Positions 1-8,694 of a DNA stretch of 64,000 bases are shown here, in pieces. The DNA comes from Hymenobacter cellulosivorans (GTDB lineage: Bacteria; Bacteroidota; Bacteroidia; Cytophagales; Hymenobacteraceae), in NCBI RefSeq assembly GCF_022919135.1, contig NZ_CP095049.1, positions 5,274,501-5,338,500 of the forward strand. The letters are read 5' to 3'. Position numbers and translations under genes: made by a program. The notes beneath the pieces are model-generated. The model searched no databases. It had not been told where the DNA came from and saw only the letters and a list, made by a program, of their open reading frames with translations. Position 1 is the first letter of the stretch, and every line of letters begins with the position of its first letter.

Positions 1-327
1 GCCCACGGCCCGTAGTGTGTGGCCCTTGCCGGGGCGCAGATAGGTTGTTTTCAGCTCGGCTGTGACTACGCCGGTGCCGTCGGGCACGAGCGTCACGGCA
101 GCAAAGCCGGCGGCCAGATCAGCCATCGTAGCCACCAGGCCGCCGTGGGCGAAACCCAGATTCTGGTGGTGGCGCTGTTCAAGCGGCAGCTCAAACACGA
201 CGCGACCCGACTCAATACTGGTCAGGTCGGCGCCGATGAGGTGCATAAAGTGCTGGCGCTGAAGCTTGCGGCGGATGCGAACTTCGAGACTGTCGATGTT
301 CAACTCAGGTTGGGCAGAAGTACTCAT
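1..327 (-). CDS. PaaI-like hotdog thioesterase (3' end cut by window edge)
   Basis: The reverse strand from the ATG at 327 reads 109 codons without a stop and runs off the window, so the C-terminus is missing. The visible part matches the PaaI/YbgC-like hotdog acyl-CoA thioesterase pattern: an N-terminal helix, then 'NLGFAHGGLVATMAD' (residues 56-70) with HGG at 61-63 and the Asp at 70 that in this family sits at the active site, then the strand 'ELKTTYLRPG'. Such enzymes hydrolyse acyl- or aryl-CoA thioesters in the cytoplasm; the substrate cannot be told. A TACCTTTG box lies only four bases upstream of the start codon, so the mRNA may be nearly leaderless. Confidence 0.85.
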   Translation of the reverse strand, partial: MSTSAQPELNIDSLEVRIRRKLQRQHFMHLIGADLTSIESGRVVFELPLEQRHHQNLGFAHGGLVATMADLAAGFAAVTLVPDGTGVVTAELKTTYLRPGKGHTLRAVG

Positions 328-331
328 AGCC

Positions 332-339
332 CAAAGGTA
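332..339 (-). promoter_or_regulatory. Putative Bacteroidota -7 element (TACCTTTG) of the thioesterase gene
   Basis: TACCTTTG on the minus strand fits the Bacteroidota -7 consensus TAnnTTTG. It ends four bases before the ATG, placing transcription start at or next to the start codon. No clear -33 TTTG is seen. Confidence 0.4.
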
Positions 340-361
340 CGCACAGAGCCAGCAGCCGCAG

Positions 362-760
362 TTAGCCGCGCTTGTTCAGCAGCTTGGGTACGCTTCGCAG
401 TAAGAGCAGCGCGACCAGGCCACTGACGGCCACCAGCGGCACGGCCGACGACGAAATACGCCGGTACCGGGTGCGGCCTTCCCGGATTTCAATGTAGCCT
501 ACGGGCGTCAGCAGAACCCCGCCCCCGCCGCCAGAGCCGGCTCCGGCTTTATCCTCAGCGTCGCCGCCTCCCCCACCGCCCCCGAACCCGTAACGCGCCC
601 GGGCCACCGGAATAACCGTAACTCCCTCCCGCTCTACCGGCGTGCCGTAGATGGCCTGGGCACTTACCGTCGAGCTGAGCTGCTTGGCTAATTGCTCAAC
701 CGTAGACAAAGCGGATGATGCGGTAACGGCACCGGAGGAAGAAGCAGGCGAAGAACTCAT
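362..760 (-). CDS. GerW/YtfJ-like family protein
   Basis: A 132-residue protein starting at an ATG. Residues 18-100 follow the GerW (YtfJ) family plan: a helix 'STVEQLAKQL', then 'YGTPVEREGVTVIPVARARY' in which a glycine-rich loop begins, two Gly-rich stretches (58-66 and 73-81) and the strand 'LLTPVGYIEI'. Residues 105-121 are a hydrophobic segment followed by a basic tail, suggesting a C-terminal membrane anchor. The family was named for spore germination in Bacillus, but homologues occur in non-sporulating bacteria with unknown function, so a sporulation role is not implied. It is transcribed in the same direction as the thioesterase and ends about 35 bp before that gene starts. Confidence 0.75.
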   Translation of the reverse strand: MSSSPASSSGAVTASSALSTVEQLAKQLSSTVSAQAIYGTPVEREGVTVIPVARARYGFGGGGGGGDAEDKAGAGSGGGGGVLLTPVGYIEIREGRTRYRRISSSAVPLVAVSGLVALLLLRSVPKLLNKRG

Positions 761-961
761 GGGTCAGAACAATGAAGGTGAAGCAGATGCCGTTTCCTAC
801 GTATTGGGCGCTGGCAAAGGTTAGGCAACAAGGTTTCGAAAACCACCTTACCGGTACGGTTGCGCCGGGCAAAACACCTTCGGTCGGCCTAGTTACCGGG
901 AAAATGCGCTTTTTTGATAGCAATTCTCGTATGGGCCTAGCATCATTGAAATGGCAAGAAC

Positions 962-1546
962 ATGGAACACCTAGACTATTTGGTAGCCGGGGCCCTGGGC
1001 CTGGCGCTGGCGGCCAGCAGTGGCTTTCGGGTCTTTGTGCCGTTGCTGGCCGCCAACGTAGCTTACCTCCTGGGCTTCATGGCTCCTTCGGCGGGCTTCG
1101 AATGGCTGGGCACCTGGCCTGCTTTCGGGGTATTGGCAACGGCCACTCTGGCCGAAATGCTGGCTTACTACGTGCCCGTAATTGATAACCTGCTGGATAC
1201 GATTACCACGCCGGCCTCGTTTATTGCTGGCACTCTGCTCATGACCTCAGCCCTGCCCGACCTCGACCCAATGGTGCGCTGGGGCCTGGGCATCCTGGTA
1301 GGCGGTGGCACGGCGGGCATGGTGCAGAGCGGCACCGCCTTGCTTCGAGTCGGCTCCACGGCCACTACGGCCGGCTTTGGCAACCCAATTCTGGCCACCG
1401 TGGAAAACTTTCTGGCCATTGTCGGTTCTGTATTGGGCCTGCTGCTGCCGCTGGTTGTGGCCGGGCTGGTCATCGTGCTGCTGCTGTACCTGGTTGGCCG
1501 GTTCCGGCGGCTAATTTTCCGCCGTTCCCCGCCGACTACTCCCTGA
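962..1546 (+). CDS. DUF4126 family membrane protein
   Basis: A 194-residue, strongly hydrophobic protein with about five membrane segments and glycine-rich turns. The opening 'GLALAASSGFRVFVPLL' and the internal 'YYVPVIDNLLDTITTPASF' are typical of DUF4126, a family of small integral membrane proteins of unknown function. The C-terminus is basic (residues 184-190) and probably cytoplasmic. It lies 20 bp upstream of the Nudix gene in the same direction, so the two may be co-transcribed. No transport or catalytic residues can be assigned. Confidence 0.75.
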   Translation: MEHLDYLVAGALGLALAASSGFRVFVPLLAANVAYLLGFMAPSAGFEWLGTWPAFGVLATATLAEMLAYYVPVIDNLLDTITTPASFIAGTLLMTSALPDLDPMVRWGLGILVGGGTAGMVQSGTALLRVGSTATTAGFGNPILATVENFLAIVGSVLGLLLPLVVAGLVIVLLLYLVGRFRRLIFRRSPPTTP

Positions 1547-1566
1547 TTACCTATTGCTGCCTGCGT

Positions 1567-2082
1567 ATGTTACCTTCTTCTGCTGCTTCCGACACCGCTG
1601 CCGACTCCCTGCTGCAAGCCTACACCGGGCAGGTGCGGGTGCGGGCCTGCGGGATGCTTATTCACCACGGCGCCATGCTGCTGGCCGCCCACCGGGGCCT
1701 GCTGGCCGCGGGTCTGCCGTTCTGGTCGCCGCCGGGTGGGGGCTGGCAGTTTGGGGAAACCATCCAGGAATGTCTGCGCCGTGAGTACCAGGAAGAAACC
1801 GGCCTGGAAGTAACTGTGGGCCGCTTCCTGCACCTGCACGAGTTCAAAACCGACACCCTACAGGCCCTGGAGCTGTTTTTCGAAGTGAAGTTGGTGGATG
1901 AAACCGCCACCCCGCGTCTGGGCTCCGACCCCGAACACGGCCCCGATACCCAACTGCTCACTGAGCTGGCGTTTCTCACGCCCCGGCAGCTGGGCGAGCT
2001 ACTCCCTATCCAGGTGCATCCCATCATGCGGCACGTCATCAGCCCCGACGATGTGTTCATTCCCCACATCCTGTTTCAGTAG
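1567..2082 (+). CDS. Nudix hydrolase
   Basis: A 171-residue protein with a complete Nudix box at residues about 58-80: 'GGWQFGETIQECLRREYQ' followed by EETGL, satisfying G-x5-E-x7-R-E-U-x-E-E-x-G-U. The acidic cluster REYQEE binds the metal that activates water to split a nucleoside diphosphate linked to another moiety. The substrate cannot be predicted. The domain fills nearly the whole protein. It follows the DUF4126 gene by 20 bp and starts at an ATG without a visible Shine-Dalgarno. Confidence 0.88.
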   Translation: MLPSSAASDTAADSLLQAYTGQVRVRACGMLIHHGAMLLAAHRGLLAAGLPFWSPPGGGWQFGETIQECLRREYQEETGLEVTVGRFLHLHEFKTDTLQALELFFEVKLVDETATPRLGSDPEHGPDTQLLTELAFLTPRQLGELLPIQVHPIMRHVISPDDVFIPHILFQ

Positions 2083-2134
2083 GGCTCCGGCTAGCTAGCT
2101 ACGGCGGGAGTAAAAACGGTTTGCGGGCCTTTCG

Positions 2135-2143
2135 TACCTTTAA
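2135..2143 (+). promoter_or_regulatory. Putative -7 element (TACCTTTAA) before the DUF3822 gene
   Basis: TACCTTTAA closely matches the TAnnTTTG-type -7 element and lies 32 bases before the preferred GTG start at 2176. It argues against the TTG at 2152, which would leave almost no leader. Confidence 0.3.
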
Positions 2144-2175
2144 CGGCCCGTTTGCCGCTACTTGTTCGTTCTGCC

Positions 2176-3075
2176 GTGTCTTTTAACACTTTGTCTGCCG
2201 CCACCTTGCCCCTCCCCGCCCCGCCTGTTGCTTTGCAGTCCCTGCGCGACGAAACGCTGGAAACAGCGTCGCCGGCCGGCTGCAACCTCTATCTGACCGC
2301 CGGAGCCAACGGTCTGCGGCTGGGCGTGGCCGATATCCGGCGCAACAAGTTTGTAGCCCTGGAAGATTACGCTCTGAACCCGCAGGCCTCCTGGGCCGAG
2401 CAATTTCGGGCCCTGGCCCAGGAAAGCGACCTGCTAGGTGAAACCAACTGGAATCAGGTCCGGCTGGCCGTGCAAAACCGCTCCTTTACCTTGCTGCCCG
2501 CGCCCTTGCTGCGCCCCGGTGACGAGGCGGCTTACCTGCGGCTGCACCACGCCCTCGAGCCAGAGCACGAAACGGTGGGCCGCTATGCCCATTCCAGCCT
2601 GGAAATGGTAAGTGTATTTGCCGCCGAAAAGGCCCTGACCAGCTGGTTTAGCGCCACGTACTCTACCGGCAAGATGCTGCACCAAACCAGCGCGCTGCTT
2701 GAAGGCATCATTCACCAGAGCGAAGTGGGTGCCCCACGCCGGCTCTACCTGAGCCTGGGCCAGCAGGAAGTCACCATCATAGCCGTGCGCGACAAGCGCC
2801 TGGAATTCTGCAACGTTTTCGCCTTTGCCACGGCCGAGGACCTGATTTACTACACCATCCTGGTAATGCAGGAGCTACAGCTCAACCCCGACCAGGATGG
2901 CGTAGTCGTCTGGGGCGACCTGATGCACGACTCCGAGCTGTTTACCATCCTGCGCAAGTACATCCGCAATATCCGCTTCGGCAACCGCCCCTTTGACCTG
3001 GCCTATAGCTACCGCCTCAACGACCTGTTCGAATACCGCTATTTTGAGCTCTACAGCCTGCACTTATGTGAATGA
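2176..3075 (+). CDS. DUF3822 family protein
   Basis: A protein of about 299 residues from the GTG at 2176; a TTG at 2152 would add eight residues. The sequence follows the Bacteroidota-specific DUF3822 family: an early strand-rich segment 'LYLTAGANGLRLGVADI', 'LDYAL'-like and 'RLAVQNRSFTLLPAPLL' segments, then a second half ('LYLSLGQQEVTIIAVRD', 'LIYYTILVMQEL'). The two halves resemble the actin/ASKHA fold used by this family, but no phosphate loops are obvious. In many Bacteroidota this gene sits next to coaD, as it does here, so a link to CoA metabolism has been suggested by context only. Confidence 0.8.
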   Translation: MSFNTLSAATLPLPAPPVALQSLRDETLETASPAGCNLYLTAGANGLRLGVADIRRNKFVALEDYALNPQASWAEQFRALAQESDLLGETNWNQVRLAVQNRSFTLLPAPLLRPGDEAAYLRLHHALEPEHETVGRYAHSSLEMVSVFAAEKALTSWFSATYSTGKMLHQTSALLEGIIHQSEVGAPRRLYLSLGQQEVTIIAVRDKRLEFCNVFAFATAEDLIYYTILVMQELQLNPDQDGVVVWGDLMHDSELFTILRKYIRNIRFGNRPFDLAYSYRLNDLFEYRYFELYSLHLCE

Positions 3076-3079
3076 GTGA

Positions 3080-3255
3080 AGTGATGCCCTTGCGAAGCTG
3101 AAGGCCGAAGCTATCCGTCCTCGGCGCAGGTAGTCATGCTCTTTTACCAGAACGCCCTTTATTCTAGTTGGAGTAAAGGGCGTTCTGGTAAAAGAGCACT
3201 CGACACATTTCAGAGGGCGGATGGCTTTGGCTCACGCCTCGCAAGGAGACGTCTT
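3080..3255. repeat. Palindromic intergenic repeat, copy A
   Basis: The DUF3822-coaD gap is filled by a nested imperfect palindrome. The inner hairpin has arms of about 24 bases (GCTCTTTTACCAGAACGCCC... at 3139-3163 and its complement at 3175-3200) around a short loop. The outer arms carry 'GAAGCTATCCGTCC' on the left and 'GGCGGATGGCTTTGG' on the right, with 'CTTGCGA'/'TCGCAAGG' further out. The same layout and words (CCATCCG, TTTACCAGAA, AGCCCTTT) recur at 27235-27400 and 58012-58176. Confidence 0.75.
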
Positions 3256-3338
3256 AAGCATTAGCACATTACCCACGTTCAACCACATTCGCACATTAAT
3301 TACCACCTTCGCACTACTAACTCTCAAATCTGCGACGC

Positions 3339-3818
3339 ATGAAGCGCATTGCTCTTTTCCCCGGCTCCTTCGACCCCTTTACCAATGGCCACCTCGACGT
3401 AGTGCGGCGGGGCACCCACCTGTTCGACGAGGTCATTATTGCCATCGGCAATAACAGCAGCAAGTCGCGCTACCTGCCGGTAGAACAAATGGTGGGCATG
3501 ATTGAGGACGTATTTGCCGATGAGCCGCGCGTGCGGGTACAGTCCTATAAGGGCCTGACGGCCACGTTTGCCCGGGAAGTGGGCGCGAAATTTCTGCTTC
3601 GCGGCCTGCGCAATACCACCGACTTCGAGTACGAAAACACGATTGCCCAGGCCAACCGCCACATGAACCCCGAGCTGGAAACGGTTTTCCTGATTACGTC
3701 CCCGGCCCTGGCGGCCATCAGCAGCACCATCATCCGCGAGATTCACCGCTTCGGCGGCAACGTAGATACGTTCGTACCCTTCCCGCTACCAGCTTATCAG
3801 GCGCCGGCTGCCAGCTAG
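3339..3818 (+). CDS. coaD: Phosphopantetheine adenylyltransferase
   Basis: CoaD transfers AMP from ATP to 4'-phosphopantetheine, making dephospho-CoA, the penultimate step of CoA synthesis in the cytoplasm. The 159-residue length is normal. Visible signatures are 'ALFPGSFDPFTNGH' at residues 5-18, containing the TxGH nucleotidyltransferase motif, 'LLRGLRNTTDFEYE', and the C-terminal 'AISSTIIREI' equivalent to the ISSTxxR ATP-binding motif. The stop codon overlaps the stop of the convergent lipoprotein gene by 4 bases. The repeat element upstream separates it from the DUF3822 gene. Confidence 0.97.
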   Translation: MKRIALFPGSFDPFTNGHLDVVRRGTHLFDEVIIAIGNNSSKSRYLPVEQMVGMIEDVFADEPRVRVQSYKGLTATFAREVGAKFLLRGLRNTTDFEYENTIAQANRHMNPELETVFLITSPALAAISSTIIREIHRFGGNVDTFVPFPLPAYQAPAAS

Positions 3819-4297
3819 CGGCGCGACACCATGCGCACGCCCGAAATGGCCTGGGGCCGCTTGGGGTCGGGCACGGGCAGCACAATGTACTCGGGCGCAG
3901 TCATCACCAGGTTGCCGCGGCGCATGAGCTCGTCCTCATCCGAGCCAATAAGCACCATGTCCAGGACCTTGCGCGACTTGGCATTGAACGTTACCACGAT
4001 GGTAGAACCGTTCTTCTCGAAGGTGTTGATCCAGTCGGCTCCCTTCGTAGACTTCATCTGCTCGGCGTTCGGCTCCATGCCAATAGCCTCGTCCTTGCTT
4101 TCCTGGGGCTTACCCAGGGCCCGTCGCACCTGGTCGATGTTTTTACCGACCAAGGAGGGCATATCCAGCTGACTCGGGTTGGCTGCCGTGCCCTGCTCGG
4201 TGCGGGGGGCACTGTTTTCAGAAGCATTTTGGCTGCCGGTGCAAGCGGCAACTCCGCTCAGCAACAATACGAAGGGCAAGTAGCGGAACGGGCGCAT
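3815..4297 (-). CDS. Hypothetical lipoprotein
   Basis: A 160-residue protein with a type II signal peptide: basic start, hydrophobic stretch and lipobox LSGVAAC with Cys19 as the lipidation site. After a Ser/Glu-rich linker comes a compact domain beginning 'MPSLVGKNIDQVRRALG', which resembles the SmpA/OmlA or PASTA-like 'G.(s)..ev...LG.P' motif, followed by beta-strand-rich sequence ending in '...MVSRR'. The function is unknown. It lies 20 bp downstream of the Nudix gene on the same strand and converges on coaD with a 4-bp overlap. Confidence 0.75.
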   Translation of the reverse strand: MRPFRYLPFVLLLSGVAACTGSQNASENSAPRTEQGTAANPSQLDMPSLVGKNIDQVRRALGKPQESKDEAIGMEPNAEQMKSTKGADWINTFEKNGSTIVVTFNAKSRKVLDMVLIGSDEDELMRRGNLVMTAPEYIVLPVPDPKRPQAISGVRMVSRR

Positions 4298-4317
4298 AAG
4301 CAGAGTTTGAGGGTAAA

Positions 4318-5022
4318 TTATTTTTCCTTAGCAGGTTCTTTGGCCGACTCCTTACCGGACGTTTCGCCCAGGTAATGCCGCACGACCAGGGCAATGGAGG
4401 CGTAGGCTTCATCCAGCACGCCCAAAGCCTCCTGAGGGGTCATCCAGCGCACTTCTTCGATGTATTCCTCGGCCTGAGGCTTCATCAAGGAGTCGTCGGA
4501 GCAGCTCATTATATACCAATTCGTCTTTTTCAGGATTTTGTTGCCATTGTAGGCATACGAGTGCCAGGTGCTGGGCAGTTTTTCGCCCATTTCCACCTTA
4601 ATGTTACACTCTTCCTCCACTTCGCGCAGGGCTCCCAGTTCAGGATCTTCCTCTTTCTTGAGCTTGCCCTTGGGCAAATCCCACTTGCCAAGGCGGTAAA
4701 TCATCAGCACCATGCCGTCCTTCACCACCAGTCCGCCAGCGGCCTTTACGATGCGGAACTGGTCTTTCAGGTGCAGAATCAGCCGTTTTTTCTTGCGGGC
4801 CAGCAGCGTCAGCGACTTGAGCTTCTTGAGCTTCTTGACTTCCATCAGCCGCAGAATCCGGTCGATGAAGGGGTCCGTCACGTCGCGCACGAGCACATCG
4901 CCGATCAGATCTTTGGAGCTGAACTCATCCTCCGCGTTCAGAATCAGGTCGTAGCGGTGCTTGTATATTTTCTCGCTGTTCTTTTTGATGATCAGCGGGA
5001 TATCGTTGATGAAGACGTTCAT
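4318..5022 (-). CDS. Nudix hydrolase with N-terminal extension
   Basis: A 234-residue protein from the ATG at 5022; an upstream in-frame extension to 5178 lacks family character and would reach into the divergent promoter region. Residues 1-90 are a charged extension of no recognised family. Residues 95-215 form the Nudix domain with the box at 119-141: GKLKKEEDPELGAL, REVEEECNI. The usual Gly of 'EExGU' is Asn here, while all metal-binding Glu residues are present. 'RLGKWDLPKGK' is typical of this branch. The C-terminus is Lys/Glu rich. It is followed after 20 bp by the lipoprotein gene. Confidence 0.85.
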   Translation of the reverse strand: MNVFINDIPLIIKKNSEKIYKHRYDLILNAEDEFSSKDLIGDVLVRDVTDPFIDRILRLMEVKKLKKLKSLTLLARKKKRLILHLKDQFRIVKAAGGLVVKDGMVLMIYRLGKWDLPKGKLKKEEDPELGALREVEEECNIKVEMGEKLPSTWHSYAYNGNKILKKTNWYIMSCSDDSLMKPQAEEYIEEVRWMTPQEALGVLDEAYASIALVVRHYLGETSGKESAKEPAKEK

Positions 5023-5227
5023 CGCAGGGTAATCAGAGGGCAGAAAATGAGGAAGTGGCGCCGAGGTCCATTGCAAAACACAGCATAAAAATCGGCAAAC
5101 GGAAATCGGGGAAAGCTGGGCAAGATACGGGATGCAGCCGGTTCTGTTGCCGGCCCGCAACGCAACGGTGCTTTTCAAAAACCAAGAGTCGTCGTAAGCC
5201 TTCAGCAGGCCTTACTTTTACGCAGCT

Positions 5228-5746
5228 ATGAAAAAAATCGGTTTACTTTCTGACACCCACAGCTACTGGGATGAGCGCATCCTGCACCACCTCACCGGCT
5301 GCGACGAAATCTGGCACGCCGGCGACTTCGGCAATGCGGCCGTCATCGAGGCCCTGGAAACGGTAGCACCACTGCGGGGCGTTTACGGCAACATCGACGG
5401 GCAAGACGTACGCCAGACCCAGCCGCTGGTGCAGAATTTCGAAATCGAAGGCCTGCGGGTACTTATGACCCATATTGGTGGCTACCCCGGCCACTACTCC
5501 CCCGCCGCCCGCCCGCTGGTGGCCCAGCAGCGGCCCGGACTGTTTATTTCCGGCCATTCTCACATTCTCAAGGTCATGCCCGACCCCAAGCTAGGCCTGC
5601 TCCACCTCAACCCCGGCGCGGCCGGCCTGCACGGTTTTCACAAAGTCCGGACGATGCTGCGCTTCGAGGTAGCCAATGGCAAAGTGCAGCAACTGCAGGC
5701 CATAGAGCTAGGCCTGCGTGCCGCCCTGCGAGGAGGCGGTGAGTGA
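5228..5746 (+). CDS. YfcE/MJ0936-type metallophosphoesterase
   Basis: A 172-residue cytoplasmic phosphodiesterase of the calcineurin-like superfamily. The ordered metal-binding motifs are present: 'LLSDTHSYWD' (D-x-H, residues 7-15), 'HAGDFGN' (GD), 'VYGNID' (GN, with D where larger phosphatases have H), 'MTHIGGYPG' and 'ISGHSHI' (GHSH). The length matches the small YfcE family, which hydrolyses phosphodiesters in vitro; the natural substrate is unknown. It starts 200 bp from the divergent Nudix gene and is followed by two hairpins. Confidence 0.88.
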   Translation: MKKIGLLSDTHSYWDERILHHLTGCDEIWHAGDFGNAAVIEALETVAPLRGVYGNIDGQDVRQTQPLVQNFEIEGLRVLMTHIGGYPGHYSPAARPLVAQQRPGLFISGHSHILKVMPDPKLGLLHLNPGAAGLHGFHKVRTMLRFEVANGKVQQLQAIELGLRAALRGGGE

Positions 5747-5752
5747 GTGGCT

Positions 5753-5804
5753 TAATAATTCTGTCCTTGCTTTGTCCTTCGTCCTTGCAAGGACAGAATT
5801 ATTA
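5753..5804. terminator. Perfect 17-bp inverted repeat
   Basis: TAATAATTCTGTCCTTG (5753-5769) and its exact complement (5788-5804) enclose an 18-base loop which itself contains two GTCCTT words. It lies 6 bp after the phosphoesterase stop. There is no T-run, so it may be an RNA-stabilising hairpin or a repeat relic rather than a simple terminator. Confidence 0.55.
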
Positions 5805-5825
5805 ACACTAGAGTTGAGATAAACA

Positions 5826-5859
5826 AAAAGCGCCTTCTTCCGGAGAAAAAGGCGCTTTT
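5826..5859. terminator. Bidirectional rho-independent terminator
   Basis: AAAAGCGCCTT (5826-5836) pairs with AAGGCGCTTTT (5849-5859); A- and T-runs on both sides allow it to work for the phosphoesterase gene and for the opposing small gene. Confidence 0.8.
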
Positions 5860-5986
5860 GTGAAGTCTGTACGAAACCCGCCGATGCGGAGAGCGGGCCG
5901 CTGAACGGGCGCTTTCCGACCTGGAAACTATGCCCTGCTCATCGGCCTGGCGTACGGGCTGTCAGCATCCTGACGGATGCAACGGC

Positions 5987-6169
5987 TTAGGCTTCAGTCG
6001 TGGTAGCAGGAGCAGCGGAAGCCGAGCCACCGTTGAAACGGGACTTCAGTTCATCCAGGTCCACGTTCTTCAGAACGGGGGTCAACAGCAGTTGCTTGAT
6101 GATACGCTGCTTGTTGTTGGCACGCGCAATGTTCTTGCGGTGCTTACGCTTCAGTCGGGTGACGCTCAT
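5987..6169 (-). CDS. Small basic hypothetical protein
   Basis: A 60-residue protein from the ATG at 6169. A longer reading to 6208 has no support because the likely promoter at 6206-6213 would overlap it. The first half is very basic ('MSVTRLKRKHRKNIARANN'), the middle is a short amphipathic helix ('IIKQLLLTPVLKNVDLDEL') and the end is Ala/Thr rich. The composition suggests nucleic-acid or ribosome association, but no family is certain. It is monocistronic. Confidence 0.6.
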   Translation of the reverse strand: MSVTRLKRKHRKNIARANNKQRIIKQLLLTPVLKNVDLDELKSRFNGGSASAAPATTTEA

Positions 6170-6205
6170 ATCCGGGTCGGTTAAAGTCTTTTTGTAAAGG
6201 AGGGG

Positions 6206-6213
6206 CAAAAGTA
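6206..6213 (-). promoter_or_regulatory. Putative -7 element (TACTTTTG)
   Basis: TACTTTTG on the minus strand matches TAnnTTTG and lies 36 bases upstream of the ATG at 6169, a normal distance for a short leader. Confidence 0.45.
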
Positions 6214-6284
6214 AGTCTTATTTTTGAATCGGGAAACAGTTGTTCCTTCTTCCTTGTCTTCATCCTTTCGTTTTGCTCCCAGCT

Positions 6285-7325
6285 ATGTCTGAACCCATTA
6301 TCGATTTACGCTCCGATACCGTCACCCGGCCCACGCCCGAGATGCTGCAGGCCATGCTCCACGCCCCCGTCGGCGACGACGTGTACGAGGAGGACCCCAC
6401 GGTACGGGAGCTGGAAGAAACCTCGGCGGCCCGCTTCGGCCTGGAGGCTGGTTTGTTTTGCCCCTCCGGCACCATGACCAACCAGATTGCCATTAAGGCC
6501 CACACCGAGCCGTTGTCGGAAGTAATCTGCGAGCAGACAGCCCACGTGTACCTGTGGGAAGTGGGCGGCATTGCGTTCCACTCAGGTGCCTCGGTAGCCC
6601 TGCTGCCCGGCGACCGGGGCCGCGTGACGGCCGCCCAGGTAGAGGCTGCCATCCGGCCGGCCAACAACGTGCACTACCCCACCTCCAACCTGATTTGCCT
6701 GGAAAACACCAGCAACCGGGGTGGCGGCAGCTGCTACTCCATGGAAGCCATTGCCAGCATTGCCGAAGTAGCTCAGCGCCGCGGCCTGGCGTTGCACCTC
6801 GACGGAGCCCGCATCTTCAACGCCCTGGTAGCTACGGGCCAGGACGCGGCCGAGTACGGCAAGTATTTCGACTCGATTTCGGTCTGCTTGTCGAAAGGTC
6901 TGGGCACGCCGGTAGGCTCGGTGCTGCTGGGCTCGAAGGCGTTTATTCACAAGTGCCGCCGGATTCGCAAGGTGATGGGCGGCGGCATGCGGCAGGCCGG
7001 GATTCTGGCCGCGGCAGGTTTGTATGCCCTGGAGCACAACGTGGCGCGCCTAGCCGATGACCACCGCCGGGCCCGGGAACTGGGCGCTACGCTTACAGCC
7101 CAGCCCTACGTAGCCGAAGTACTGCCGATTGAAACCAACTTGGTCATCTTCCGCCTCCAAGATGAAATGTCACCTGAAGCCTTCCTGGCCCAGCTGGAGC
7201 AGCAAGGAATCAGAGCCTCGTCATTCGGCCCCCAGATGATTCGCTTCGTGACTCACCTCGACGTGGACGACACGATGATAGAGCGGGTAAACCAGGCGCT
7301 GCAAAGCCTGAACGTACCGGTTTAA
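6285..7325 (+). CDS. ltaE: Low-specificity L-threonine aldolase
   Basis: A 346-residue PLP enzyme of fold type I that cleaves L-threonine or allo-threonine to glycine and acetaldehyde. The start at 6285 gives the family N-terminus '[16 protein letters not shown]'. Other signatures are '[13 protein letters not shown]', '[13 protein letters not shown]', '[11 protein letters not shown]' (the Asp that contacts the PLP pyridine nitrogen) and '[14 protein letters not shown]' with Lys204 as the Schiff-base lysine. The length is typical. The stop overlaps the stop of the convergent nhaA by 4 bases. Confidence 0.93.
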   Translation: MSEPIIDLRSDTVTRPTPEMLQAMLHAPVGDDVYEEDPTVRELEETSAARFGLEAGLFCPSGTMTNQIAIKAHTEPLSEVICEQTAHVYLWEVGGIAFHSGASVALLPGDRGRVTAAQVEAAIRPANNVHYPTSNLICLENTSNRGGGSCYSMEAIASIAEVAQRRGLALHLDGARIFNALVATGQDAAEYGKYFDSISVCLSKGLGTPVGSVLLGSKAFIHKCRRIRKVMGGGMRQAGILAAAGLYALEHNVARLADDHRRARELGATLTAQPYVAEVLPIETNLVIFRLQDEMSPEAFLAQLEQQGIRASSFGPQMIRFVTHLDVDDTMIERVNQALQSLNVPV

Positions 7326-8509
7326 GCCGGCGGTTCTGCTTCGAGTATGAGGCCGGCGGGAGCTTCGCTTTCGTCGGCCTTATCGGCGAAGTGCAGCACA
7401 ATCAGGCCTGCCACGGCGGCCAGTAGGGAGCCAGCAATTACGGCCAGCTTGGCCAGGTCAATCCAGGCCGGATTGTCGAACGAGAGGTTGGCAATGAAGA
7501 TGGCCATGGTGAAGCCGATGCCCGCTGTCAGGCCCAAGCCCAGCATCTTAAACCAAGTGACCCGCTCGGGCAAGGTGGAAATACCGGCTTTCACCGTCAG
7601 CCAGGTGGCCCCGAAAATACCCAACGGCTTGCCTACCAGCAGCCCCAGCCCAATACCCAGCCCCAACGGACTCAGCAGCTCACTTACTGACTCCCCAGAT
7701 ACGACAATAGCCGTATTGGCCAGCGCGAAAATGGGCAAAATCAGGTAGCTGATGGGTTTGTGCAGGCCGGCTTCCAGCTTTTCAATGGCATCGGTGGGAA
7801 TGGTCAGGGCCAACAGCACGCCGGCAATGGTGGCGTGTATTCCTGATTTGAGCACGAAAAACCATAATCCCAGACCCAGCAAAAAGTATAATGGCAGCCA
7901 GGTAACTTTAAGGCGATTGAGCACGATCAACGCGGCGAAAATTCCCCCGGCGGCCAGCAGATACGTCAGGTCCAGGCCGGCCGTGTAGAACAAGGCAATG
8001 ATAAGCACCGCAATCAGGTCATCGATGATAGCCAGGGCGGTGAGGAAAACCCGCAGGCCGGGCGGCACTTTGTCGCCCAGCAACGACAGAATTCCCAGGG
8101 AAAAGGCAATGTCGGTGGCTGTGGGCACAGCCCAGCCGTGACTGGTGTCGTTGCCGGCATTGAAAGCCAGATAAATAGCAGCCGGCACAGCTACTCCACC
8201 AACTGCCGCCAGCGTGGGCAGCAGGGCCTGGCGCACGTCGGTCAGCTCACCATAAAGCACTTCCCGCTTGATTTCTAGTCCGACGGTAAAAAAGAAGACG
8301 ACCATCAGGCCATCATCAACCCAGTGAGCCAGCGTTTTCTGCAGCGGCTCCCAACCCACGGGGGTTTCCCAGAAATGCAGGTAGGCATTGCCCCAGGCCG
8401 AGTTGCTGATCAGCAGAGAAATAATGGTGGTCAGCAGCAGCAGCAGGCCCGAGAGCTTGCCACTTTCGGACAGTTCCCGGATTGGAACAATGACTATTCG
8501 GTGAAGCAT
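7322..8509 (-). CDS. nhaA: Na+/H+ antiporter NhaA
   Basis: A protein of about 395 residues from the ATG at 8509; a longer reading to 8551 adds a non-conserved leader. NhaA exports Na+ (or Li+) in exchange for protons across the inner membrane. There are about eleven to twelve hydrophobic segments. Family signatures are '[14 protein letters not shown]', '[15 protein letters not shown]' (the conserved Asp of TM4) and '[19 protein letters not shown]' with the paired ion-binding aspartates of TM5. The first segment '[19 protein letters not shown]' is the usual TM1. The C-terminal tail is acidic and Ala-rich. It is monocistronic and convergent with ltaE. Confidence 0.95.
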   Translation of the reverse strand: MLHRIVIVPIRELSESGKLSGLLLLLTTIISLLISNSAWGNAYLHFWETPVGWEPLQKTLAHWVDDGLMVVFFFTVGLEIKREVLYGELTDVRQALLPTLAAVGGVAVPAAIYLAFNAGNDTSHGWAVPTATDIAFSLGILSLLGDKVPPGLRVFLTALAIIDDLIAVLIIALFYTAGLDLTYLLAAGGIFAALIVLNRLKVTWLPLYFLLGLGLWFFVLKSGIHATIAGVLLALTIPTDAIEKLEAGLHKPISYLILPIFALANTAIVVSGESVSELLSPLGLGIGLGLLVGKPLGIFGATWLTVKAGISTLPERVTWFKMLGLGLTAGIGFTMAIFIANLSFDNPAWIDLAKLAVIAGSLLAAVAGLIVLHFADKADESEAPAGLILEAEPPA

Positions 8510-8694
8510 CAGCGTAGATTTGGTGGCAGAAACCCAGCGCGGCTTACGCACAGGGCAGAGTAAAGCTAACCGTAACGTAGGGCTTGCACCTGCAATCGGG
8601 TAAATCAGGCACCCATCAAACTGGTAGGGCCGTAAATCTAGTACGAACGAATGACCATCGGGATGCCGCCTACAGGCAGCCCCAGCCCTCCTCT